Both the position numbers and the translations under genes were made by a program. A DNA stretch of 64,000 bases, taken from NCBI GenBank assembly GCA_023213395.1, contig CM041465.1:146885741-146949740 (forward strand), in the 5' to 3' direction. Below are positions 47,801 to 58,584 of the stretch, in pieces. The notes under the pieces are model-generated. The model ran no database searches, was not told the DNA's origin, and was given only the letters and a program-made list of their open reading frames with translations. Numbering within the stretch: the stretch's first letter is position 1; every line of letters starts with the position of its first letter. This stretch comes from Cycas panzhihuaensis. Its lineage: Eukaryota > Cycadophyta.

Positions 47801-48718
47801 AGTTAAAGGCTCAATTGGCTAGGACTTGTGATATGAAGGATCTAGGAGCTGCAAAATAAATCTTAGGTATGGAGATACACAGAGATAGGAAAAATGATAA
47901 GCTATGGTTACCACAACAGAAATATATCGAGAAGGTGCTAACCAGGTTTGATATAACACCTGTGAAACTAGTGAGTATATCATTGGCTTCTCATTTCAAG
48001 TTTTCTTTGAGTATGAGTCCTAGTAATGAAGAAGAAAAGGATTATATGTCTCATGTGCCTTATGCCAGTGCAGTAGGAAGTTCGATGTATTCCATGCTAT
48101 ATATAAGACCTGACATTTCACATGCAGTCGGTGTACTTAATAGGTTTATGGCAAATCCAAGAAAGGAACATTGGGCAGCAGTGAAATGCTTGTTTCGGTA
48201 TTTGAGAGGTACAAGTGTCTATTGCATCACCTTTGGAGGTACAGATAATCAAGTTTGTGGATATGTTGATTCAGAATTTGTAGGAGATCTAGATAAGAGA
48301 ATGTCTACTTCAGGTTATGTATTCACTCTTGCAAATGGTCTAGCTAGTTGGATGTCAAAATTATAGAGCACAACTACATTATCAACTATATAAGTTGAAT
48401 ATATTATTGTAGCATATGCTTGTAAAGAAGTAATCCAGTTATAGGGTCTATTGGTTGAGCTTGGAAGAAAATAAGAAAAGGTAAAGGTATTTTGTGACAG
48501 TCAAAGTGTCATTTACTTAGCCATGAATCCAGCTTATCATAGTAGAATAAAGCATATTTCTCTTAAGTACCATTTTATTAGACAAGTTGTGGAAGTAGGT
48601 GGAATGGCACTTGAGAAGGTTGATACAAAATAGAATTATGTTGATATATTCACAAAACCAGTACCATTAGAGAAGTTCAAATGGGTGTTTGACTTCTCTT
48701 GGCTTGTAGGAAAGATGA
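44826..48718 (+). pseudogene. Array unit 4 copia gag-pol pseudogene
   Basis: Gag has lost about 35 bases at 45175 (AAGGA joined to ATACTC), which removes the KITDHLNIF part. Protease DSGASHHMC is intact near 45658. The best preserved part is RT: 248 codons are open at 47113-47859, from EEIDSLKKNNSWDLVEL through the intact LELEQLDVKITF and YGLKQSPRQW to YVDDM (47752-47766). The RNase H part continues to SGYVFTLANG. It shares with unit 5 the private block around YNKFDAFMEIQIFKRSEYD, where other units read KKFDAFMESQNF. An extra G in AAATGGGTG (about 48682) shifts the last codons. Confidence 0.9.
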
Positions 48719-48766
48719 TGAAGGGTCCAGGAAAGGTGCCAGGTAAATTGTTGTCAAGGTGGAGAT

Positions 48767-49411
48767 TGTTAGGCAATGTGACAACAATAGTTGGAGGCTA
48801 AAATTTTGGTATGTTGGCAGCGCGGTTTCCCCCCCAAACCTTCCTCGGGGGGTTCTAAGAGGGGTGGGAGCCGCCCTTGGCCAGGGGCGTGCAGTAGTGT
48901 GGAGCGCCCCTCACTAAGAGGGGGTTTGAGGGAAATAGCCCCGACCCAAAAAATTAGCACTAGAAACTATATTGAATTATAAATAGAATCAAGGTCGTTT
49001 GATAAAAATACCCTGAATTCCACGGTCCAGATTTGTGCCTTTTATGACTCTCTCATGTAGCCCAGTTTAGGGCATATTTCATTATGTTGAGGTTGTTCAA
49101 TGTACTATGAGGAGTTGGGAATCTCGTTGTTATTGTTGTGAGTACTCTACTATAGGATTATATATATATTCTCCATTATGTGACAATAAAGATCAATACC
49201 TTTCCTATGTGGATGTTTCTCTATCACACTACTAGGGTTTTACCACTTTATATCAAGTGTATTTCTATGCTCAGCTTTCTTGTTCCTTTTTTTATTATAT
49301 CTTTAGTTTAAGAACTTGCATGTAATTTTTAATTTTGATTTCTGTAACTAGTTACAAGAATAGTCTAGATCTTGGTGGTGGCAGAAGGCTTTGGACCTTG
49401 TCTTCTCAACA
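48767..49411 (+). repeat. Array LTR 5
   Basis: TGTTAGGCAATGTGACAAC…TCTCAACA, followed by AGTGGTATCAAAGCC. Preceded by the PPT AAGGTGGAGAT. Confidence 0.92.
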
Positions 49412-49482
49412 AGTGGTATCAAAGCCACTTTTTTTTTGCAGCGAGTTTGTGAAGGTTTTGGTGTTGACTTTCTCTACAACAA

Positions 49483-52400
49483 ATGGTGAAACTGGCAAGT
49501 ACAAAGTTCAAGGTGAAGAAATTCAATGGAAAGAACAACTTTGAGTTGTGGAAGTAGAAAGTGTATGATGTTCTTGTACAATAAGGTTTGTGCAGAGCTC
49601 TTGTAGGAAAAATGAAGAAACCCGTAGGGATGGATGATGACGAATGGGATGATCTAGACAAAAAGTCTCTTAGCACAATACGATTATACTTCGCAGATGA
49701 AGTTCTATTCAACATCGCAGTGGAGTAGATAGTAGTAGGATTTTAGACTCAGTTGGAAGGCCTATATATGACTAAATCAAGGATAAATTGAATCTACTTG
49801 AAGAGGTAGTTGTACTTATTATAAATGAAGGAAGGTACAAAAATCACTGACTATTTAAATATTTTTAATACTCTTATTTGTTAATTGGCTAGTATCGATG
49901 TTAAAATTAAGGATGAGGATAAGGTTGTTACCTTGTTATGATCATTACAAGAATCTTGGGATAATATTGTCACCTCAATTAGTTTTAGCACTACAGATGA
50001 ATTAGAATATGATTCTGTTATGAGTGCTTTGTTTATGGAAGAAGCATTGAGGAAGCCTAGTCTTGAAACCTACACACTAGAAGCCATGACAGTAAAGGGT
50101 AGAATAATTGATAGAGGACAAAGCTCTAGGGATACATCGAGGTCAATGTCAAAAGGCAAGAAGAGTAAGCTCAGGTGTTGGCAGTGTAGTAAGACCAGTC
50201 ACCTCAAGAAGGATTCTACAAAAAAAAGGAGTTCCAGAGAAAGGAAGATCTTGCCAAGGAGGCTAATCAGGTGGAATCAAATCAAGGTACGGATGATGAT
50301 ATCTTGGTTCCTTGTAATGTTTCCCATTATCACCATGCCTGGTTATTAGATTTAGGTGCTTAACACGACATGTGTCTACATAACAGTTGGTTCTCATCAT
50401 ACCAACCTCTTGATGGTAGTGATGTGCTTATGGGAAATGAACTTTCTTGTAAGATAGTGGGTATAGGTAGCATCAGAATTAAGATGTTCATTGGTGTAGT
50501 AAGAACATTAACTGAGGTTAGACATGTACCTGATCTGAAAAGGAATATGATTTCCTTGGGTAAATAAGATTCGGGTGGTTTTAAGCATACATGTCATGAA
50601 GGAGTCTTAAAGGTGTCAAAGGGTGCCTTGGTTGTTATGAAAGATTTAAAGAAGGGAAACCTTTACATATTAGTGGGAAGTACATATGTCATTCATGTAG
50701 CTACAACATCAAAGACTGCAGAAGATCCAGCTCAGATATGGCATCAGAGACTTGGGCACATGAGTGAGAGAGGATGTAAGGTGCTGATAAATCGTAAGTT
50801 ACTTCCTAATTTACAACTTTCAGATTTGGCTTTCTACAAATATTGTATTTTTTGAAAGTAGTGCAGGCTCAAGTTTAAAGTAGGGAGTCACACTAGTAAA
50901 AGTGTTCTGGATTACATACATTCAGATGTGTGGGGACCATCCCCTAAAATATCTTATGGAGGATCATTGTACGTTGTCACATTTATAGATGATTACTCTA
51001 GGAAGGTATGGGTCTATTTTTTGAAAAGGAAATATGAAGTTTTCAGTGTGTTTAAACAATTCAAGTCTCTAGTTGAGAACATCACTGGTAAGTCAATCAA
51101 ATGGTTAAGAACTAATAATGGAGATGAGTTCAACTCCTTGGAGTTTGAGAACTTTTGCAGAGAAGCTGGGATCGAAAGAAATAAGACCACTAGCTATACT
51201 TCACAGCAAAATGGCATTATTGAGCACATGAATAGGACACTCTTGAAAAGAGCAAGAAGCATACAAAGTAATGTTAGAGTGGAGTAGGGCTTGTGGGAAG
51301 AAGATATTCAAACAACTTGCTATTTGGTAAACAAGTCATCATCACTTGTAATAGATTGCAAGATTACTGAAAAGGTATGGACTGGACATCCATGTGACTA
51401 TTCAAATTTGAGAGTTTTTTGTTATGATGCTTATGCTTGGACTGATAAAAGTAAGCGTTCAAAGTCAGACCCAAAATCTAAGAGATGTATCTTTGTTGGT
51501 TATGGTGATAAAGATCTTTTGAAGGGATACATGTTATGGGATCCTACTGCCCACAAAATCACCATTAACAGAGATGTTGTATTGACTTTCATGAAATATT
51601 TTCACCAGTTGTCAAACTTGTTTCTATTCAGGTGTTGTTAGCATTGGTAGCTTCTCTTGATTTAGAGTTGGAGCAGTTAGATGTAAAAATAACTTTTCTA
51701 CATGGAGATTTAGATGAGGAGATCTATATAGATCAGCCAGAAGGGTTTGTACAGGATGGCAAGAAAAGACTTGTTTATAGGCTCAGGAAATCATTGTATG
51801 GCCTGAAGCAATCACTCAGGCAGTGGTATAATAAATTTGATGCCTTCATGGAGATCCAAATTTTTAAAAGAAGTGAGTATGATCATTGTATTTACTTTAA
51901 ATTTATGGACAATGACTTATTCATTATCTTGGTATTACGTGTTGATGACATCTTGGTTGCAAGCAAGAGCATGAAAGAAATCAATAAGTTAAAGGCTTAA
52001 TTGACTAGGACTTTTGATATGAAGGATATAGGAGCTGCAAAACAAATCTTAGGTATGGAGATACACAAAGACAGGAAAAATGGTAAGCTATGGTTATCAT
52101 AGTAGAAATTTGTGGAGAAGGTGCTAACCAGGTTTGGTATGGCAACTGTGAAACCAGTGAATATCCTATTGGCTTCCCATTTTAAGCTTTCTTCGAGTAT
52201 GAGTCCTAGTAATGAAGAAGAAAAGGATTATATGTCTCATGTGCCTTATGAAAGTGCAGTAGGAAGTTTGATGTATGCGATGGTATATACAAGATCTGCC
52301 ATTTCACATGCAGTCGGTGTAGTTAGCAGGTTTAAGGCAAATCCAAGAAAGGAACATTAGGCGGCAGTGAAATGGGTGTTTTAGTATTTTAGAAGCACAA

Positions 52401-52903
52401 GTGACTATTGCAGCACCTTTGGAGGTACAGATAATTAGGTTTATATATATGTTGATTCAGACTTTGTAGGAGATTTCGATAAGAGAATGTCTGCTTCAGG
52501 TTATGTATTCACTCTTGCAAATGGTCTAGTTAGTTGGATGTCAAAATTGCAGAGCACAATTTTATTATCAACTACAGAAGTTGAATATATTGTTGCAATA
52601 CATGCCTATAAAGAAGTAATATGGTTATAGAGTCTATTGGTTGAACTTGGAAGGAAACAGGAAAAGGTAAAGGTATTTTGTGATAGTCAAAGTGCCATTT
52701 ACTTAGCCAAGAATCCAGCTTATCATAGTAGAACAAAGTATATTACTCTTAAGTACTATTTTGTTAGACAGGTTGTGGAAGCAGGTGGAGTGGCACTTGA
52801 GAAGGTTGATATAAAATAGATTTGTGATGATATGTTTATAAAACTAGTACCATTAAGGAAGTTCAAATGGTATTTGACTTCTCTTGGCTTGCAGAAAAGA
52901 TGA
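49483..52903 (+). pseudogene. Array unit 5 copia gag-pol pseudogene with 0.5 kb deletion
   Basis: Gag has a knuckle variant CWQCSKTSHLKKD followed by a frameshift. Protease is damaged (the DSGAS Ser is Leu and the following His codon is a stop, about 50350). The integrase core reads RTNNGDEF, so the catalytic Asp is Asn (about 51110). The region between NRDVV and the RT segment containing FHEIFSPV is missing: at 51579-51583 the codons for INRDVV run straight into DFHE in another frame. The two parent sequences share GTATT at the joint. RT reads RVDDI at 51938-51952 in place of YVDDM. Inactive on several counts. Confidence 0.9.
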
Positions 52904-52951
52904 TGAAGGGTCTAGGAAAGGTATTAGGTAAATTGTTATCAAGGTGGAGAT

Positions 52952-53598
52952 TGTTGGGTAATATGATAACAATGGTTGGAGGCTAATATTTTAGCATGTT
53001 GCTAACATAGTTCCCCCTTCCAAATCTTCCTCGGGGGGTTCCAAGAGGGGCGGGAGCCCCCGTTGGCCACGGGGATGCAGGGGTGTGGAACACCCCCCGC
53101 TAAGAGGGGGTTTTAGGGCAATAGCCCCCAACCCATAAAATTACCATTAGAAACTATATTAAATTGTAAAGAGAATTAAGGTCGTTCAATAAAAATACAC
53201 TAGCTTCTACTGTCCAGATTTGTGCCTTCTATGACTCTCTCATGTAGTATGATTTAGGCCATATTTCATTATGTTGAGGTTATTCAATGTAATGTGAGGA
53301 GTTGGTCGAATGGTTGTTGTTGCTATGAGCACTCAGCTACAGGATTATATATATTTTCTCCATTTTGTGATAATAAAGATCAATACCTTTCCTGTGTGGA
53401 TGTTTCCCTAGTACACTACTAGGGTTTTACCATGTTATATTGGGTGTATTTCTGTTCTTAGCTTTCTTGTTCTTTTTATTGTTATATCTTTGGTTTAAAA
53501 ACTTACATCTAATTTTTAGTTTAGATTTCTATAGCTAGTTGCAAGAATAGTCCAGATCTTGGTGGTGGCATTAGGGTTGGGACCTTGTCTTCTCAATA
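52952..53598 (+). repeat. Array LTR 6
   Basis: TGTTGGGTAATATGATAAC…TCTCAATA, followed by AGTGCTATCATAGCC, the most altered PBS in the array. Confidence 0.92.
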
Positions 53599-53669
53599 AG
53601 TGCTATCATAGCCACTTTTTTTTTGCAGTGAGTTTGTTAAGGTTTTGGTGTCGAATTTCTCTACACCAA

Positions 53670-56600
53670 ATGACAAAACTGGCAAGTGTAAAGTTTGAGG
53701 TGGAGAAATTCAATGGCAAGAACAACTTCAAGTTGTGGAAGCTAAAAGCGTATGATGTTCTTATACAACAAGGTTTATACAGAGCTCTTATAGGAAAAAT
53801 GAAGAAACCTGTAGGGATGGCCGATGAAAAATAGAATGATCTAGACAAAAAGGCTCGTAGCACAATACGATTGTGCTTAGCAGATGAAGTTCTATTTAAC
53901 ATCACACTGGAGCAAACAGCAGTAAGATTATAGACTTGGTTGGAAGGCATGTATATAACTAAACCAGTGACAAATCGAATCTACTTGAAGAGGCAATTGT
54001 ACTCATTACAGATGAAGGAAGGTACAAAAATTATTGACCATTTAAATATTTTTAATACTCTTATTTATAAGTTGGCTAATATTGATGTTAAAATTAAGGA
54101 TGAGGAGAAGGTTGTTACCTTGTTATCTAGACAAAAAGGCTCGTAGCACAATACGATTGTGCTTAGCAGATGAAGTTCTATTTAACATCACAGTGGAGCA
54201 AACAACAGTAAGATTATAGACTCGGTTGGAAGGCATGTATATGACCAAACCAGTGACAAATCGAATCTACTTAAAGAGGCAATTGTACTCATTACGGATG
54301 AAGGAAGGTACAAAAATTATTGACCATTTAAATATTTTTAATACTCTTATTTGTAAGTTGGCTAATATTGATGTTAAAATTAAGGATGAGGAGAAGGTTG
54401 TTACCTTGTTATACTTATTACCAGAATCTTGGGATAATATTGTCACCTCAATTAGTTTTAGCACTAAAGATGAATTAGAATATGATTATGTTGTGAGTGC
54501 TTTGCTAATAGAAGAAGTGCGGAGGAAGTCTAGTCTTGAAACCTCCACACCAAAAGCCATGATAGCAAGGGGTAGAATAATTGATAGAGGACAAAGCTCC
54601 AGGGATACATCAAGGTCAAAGTCAAAAGGCAACAAGAGTAAGCTCAGGTGTTGGCACTGTAATAAGACCGGTCACCTCAAGAAGGATTGCTACAAAAGAA
54701 AGGAGTTATAGAAAAAGGAAGATCCTACCAAGGAGGCTAATCAGGTGGAGTCAAATCAAGGTACAGATGATGATGTCTTGGTTGCTTATAATGTTTCCCA
54801 TTATTACCATGACTGGTTATTAGATTCAGGTGCTTCATACCACATGTGTCCACATAAGAGTTGGTTATCATCGTACCAACCTCTTAATGGTAGTGATGTA
54901 TTTATGGGAAATGAAGTTCCTTGTAAGCTAGTAGGTGTTGGTAGCATCAAAATTAAGATGTTTGATGGTGTAGTAAGAACATTGACTAAGGTTAGACATG
55001 TACTTGATCTGAAAATGAATCTGATTTTCTTGGGTGAACTAGATTCGAGTGGTTTTAAGTATACAGGTCATGAAGGAGTCTTAAAGGTGTTAAAGGGCAC
55101 CTTGGTTGTTATGAAAGCCTTAAAGAAAGGAAACCTTTACATATTAGTGGGAAGTATAGATGTCATCCATGCAGCTACAACATCAAAGACTGCAGAAGAT
55201 TTAGCTCAGTTATGGCATCAGAGACTTGGGCACATGAGTGAGAGAGGACTTAAGGTGCTGATAAACTGTAAGTTACTTCCTAACTTATAACTTTTAGATT
55301 TACCTTTCTGCAAACATTGTATTTTTAGAAAGTAGTGTAGACTCAAGTTTAAAGTAAGGAGTCACACTATTAAAGGTGTTCTGGGTTACATATATTCAGA
55401 TGTGTGGGGACTAGGCCCTAAAATATCTTGTGGAGGATCATTGTACTTTGTCACATTTATAGATGATTACTCCAGGAAGGTATGGGTCTATTTTTTGAAA
55501 AGGAAATCTAAAGTTTTCAGTGTGTTTAATTAGTTCAAGGCTCTAGTTAAGAACATCACTAGTAAGTTAATCAAATGCTTAAGAACTGACAATCGAGGTG
55601 AGTTTAACTCCTTAGAGTTTGAGAACTATTATAGAGAAGCTAGGATCGAAAGACATAAGACCATTAGCTATACTCCATAGCAAAATGGCAATGTTGAGCG
55701 CATGAGTATGACACTCTTGGAAAGAGCAAGAAGCATGTTAAGTAATGCTGGAATGGAGTAGGGCTTGTGGGCAGAAGTTATCTAAACAGCTTGCTATCTA
55801 GTAAATAGATCACCATCACTTGTAATAGATTGCAAGATTCTTAAAGAGTTATGGACTGGACATCCATGTGATTATTCAAATTTGAGAGCTTTTGGTTGTG
55901 ATGCTTATGCTTGGACTAATAAAAGTAAACATTCAAAGTTAGACCCAAAATCCAAGAGATGTATCTTTGTTGGTTATGGTGATAAAGATGGTGTGAAGGG
56001 ATACAAGTTGTGGGATCCTACTGGCCATAAAATCACCATTAATAGAGATGTTGTATTTGATGAATCTCTCATTCTAAAATCAGACAGTGTATAAGTTGAA
56101 GTGAAATAGGAGCAGAAAGTTGAATATCAATAGGTTCAGTTTGAAACCCAGCCATTTTTAGAATTCGAAGAGCAAGAAGATCTTTCTGAAGATGAATCTG
56201 TAGCAAATTTACAGTAGTACGTGGATATTTCTCTGCCAATAGTTAGAAGATCTACACGAGTTAGTCATCCACCTGACAGGTACAACCTTTCTATTTCTAT
56301 TACTTTGGTTTCTAATAATGGCGAGCCTACATATTATCAGGAAGAAGTAGATGATATCCATGGTGAGAAGTGGAAGAGGTCTATGCAGGAAGAGATAGAT
56401 GCTTTAAATAAAAATGATTGATGGGACTTGGTAGAACTTCGACATAGCAGGAAGATTGTTGGTTGCAGGTGGGTTTTCAAAAGGAAAATAGATGTTGATG
56501 GAAAGGTTGACAAATACAGGGCAAGACTGGTGGCTAAAGGCTTTATACAAAAAGCAACTATTGACTTTCATGAGATCTTTTCACCAGTTGTTAAACTTTT

Positions 56601-57882
56601 TTCCATTCGGGTGTTGTTAGCATTGGTAGCTTCTCTTGATTTAGAGTTGGAGAAGTTAGATGTAAAAATAACTTTTCTACATGGAGATTTAGATGAGGAG
56701 ATCTATATGGATCAGCCAGAAGGGTTTGTTCAGGATGGTAAGAAAAGACTTATTTGTAGGCTCAGGAAATCATTGTATGGCCTAAAGCAATCACCTAGGC
56801 AGTGGTAAAAGAAGTTTGATGCCTTCATGGAGAGCCAAAATTTTAAAAGAAATGAGTATGATTATTGTGTTTACTTTAAATTTATTGACAATGGCTTATT
56901 TATTATCTTGGTATTGTATGTTGATGACATGATGGTTGCAAGCAAGAGCATGGAAGAAATAAATAAATTAAAGGCTCAATTGGCTAGGACTTTTGATATG
57001 AGGGATCTAGGAGATGAAAAATAAATCTTAGGTATGGAGATACATAGAGACAAGAAAAATACTAAGCTATGGTTATCACAACAGAAATATGTGGAGAAGG
57101 TGCTAACCAGTTTTGGTATGGCAACTGTGAAACCAGTGAGTATCCCATTGGTTTCCCATTTCAAGCTTTCTTTGAGTATAAGTCCTAGTAATAAAGAAGA
57201 AAAGGATTATATGTATTGGCTGCCTTATGCCAGTGCAATAGGAAGTTTGATGTATGCCATGGTATGTACAAGACCTGACATTTCACATGTAGTCGGTGTA
57301 GTTAGCAAGTTTATGGCAAATCCAGGAAAGAAACATTGGGCAGTAATGAAATGGGTGTTTCAGTATTTGAGAGGCATAAGTGACTATTACATCATCTTTG
57401 GAGGTACAGATAATCAGGTTTATGGATATATTGATTCAGACTTTATAGGAGATATAGATAAGAGAAGGTCTACTTCAAGTTATGTATTCACTCTTGCAAA
57501 TGGTCCAATTAGTTGGATGTCAAAATTGCAGAGCATAATTGCATTATCAACTATAGAAGTTGAATATGTTGCTGCAACACATGCTTGTAAAGAAGCAATC
57601 TGGTTACATGGTCTATTGGATGAGCTTGGAAGGAAACAGGAAAAGGTAAAGGTATTTTATGACAGTCAAAGTGCCATTTACTTAGCCAAGAATCCAGCTT
57701 ATCATAGTAGAACAAAGCATATTGCTCTTAAGTACTATTTTGTTAAACAGGTTGTGGAAGCAGGTTGAGTGGCACTTGAGAAGGTTGATACAAAATAGAA
57801 TTGTGTTAATATGTTCACAAAACTAATACCATTAGAGAAGTTTAAATGGTGTTTGACTTCTCTTGGCTTGTAGAAAATATGA
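53670..57882 (+). pseudogene. Array unit 6 copia gag-pol pseudogene
   Basis: Gag starts MTKLASVKFEVEKFNGKNN and contains a 286-bp tandem duplication (see next entry). It keeps an intact knuckle CWHCNKTGHLKKDC (about 54650) and protease DSGASYHMC (about 54825). The integrase core reads RTDNRGEF (about 55587). From 55660 on it carries the same stops as unit 2 part 3. At the LELEQLD position the Gln codon is AAG, again as in that part. RT has YVDDM at 56917-56931. RNase H stays open for 244 codons at 57034-57768, the best preserved RNase H in the array. Confidence 0.9.
53841..54412 (+). repeat. 286-bp direct tandem duplication in unit 6 gag
   Basis: CTAGACAAAAAGGCTCGTAG begins at 53841 and again at 54127. 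The copies differ at only a handful of positions over 286 bases. The joint is TTGTTAT|CTAGAC. The duplication accounts for the extra length of this internal region and breaks the frame, because 286 is not a multiple of three. Confidence 0.9.
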
Positions 57883-57930
57883 TGAAGGGTCAAGGAAAGG
57901 TACCAAGTAAATTGTTGTGAAGGTAGAGAT

Positions 57931-58579
57931 TGTTAGGTAATGTAACAACAATGGTTGGAGGCTAAAATTTTGGCATGTTGGCAGCACGGTTTCCCCCTGA
58001 AACCTTCCTTGAGGGGTTCCAAGTAGGGAAGGAGCCCCCCTTAACTAGGGGGGTGCGGGCGTGTGGAACACCCCCTGCTAAGAGGGGGTTCATAGGCGAT
58101 AGCCCCTGACCCAGAAAATTAACACTGGAAACTATATTAAATTGTAAAGAGAATGAGGGCCATTCGATAAAAATATCCTAGATTTTACAGTCCAGATTTG
58201 TGCCTTCTATGACTCTCTCATTTAGCCTGATTTAGGGCATATTTCATTATGTTGAGGTTGTTTGATGTATTGTGAGGAGTTGGGTGACTGGTTGTTGTTG
58301 TTGCTGTGAGCACTCAGCTATAGGATTATGTACATTTTTTCCATTCTATGATAATAAAGATTGATACCTTTCCTATGTGGATGTTTCCCTAGCATACTGC
58401 TAGGGTTTTACCACGTTATATTAGATGTATTTATGTGCTTGGATTTCTTATTCCTTTTATTGTTATATCTCTGGTTTAAGAACTTGCATGTAATTTTTAG
58501 TTTCAATTTCTGTAACTAGTTACAAGAATAGTTTAGATCTTGGTGGTGGCACAAGGGTTGGGACTTTATCTTCTCAACA
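57931..58579 (+). repeat. Array LTR 7 (3' LTR)
   Basis: TGTTAGGTAATGTAAC…TCTCAACA, followed directly by GTAAT and Gypsy-2 sequence instead of a PBS, so this is the outer right end of the array. Confidence 0.92.
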
Positions 58580-58584
58580 GTAAT
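58580..58584. repeat. Target-site duplication, right (GTAAT)
   Basis: Exact copy of 16034-16038. Confidence 0.85.

Larger units (their letters stand above)
16039..58579 (+). mobile_element. Tandem copia (Tork/Tnt1-like) array: 7 LTRs, 6 internal regions
   Basis: Seven near-equal LTRs (621-649 bp) alternate with six internal regions, all on the plus strand. Every LTR begins TGTT(A/G)GG-type and ends CAACA or CAATA. Each LTR from the second to the sixth is preceded by a PPT (AAGGTGGAGAT or a variant) and followed by a PBS (AGTGGTATCAGAGCC or a variant), with no target duplication between them. Only the outer ends carry the 5-bp repeat GTAAT. Internal lengths are about 4031, 18083, 4046, 4012, 3540 and 4332 bp. 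The outliers are explained by Element B plus a 1.1 kb duplication (unit 2), a deletion of about 0.5 kb (unit 5) and a 286-bp duplication (unit 6). Confidence 0.93.
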
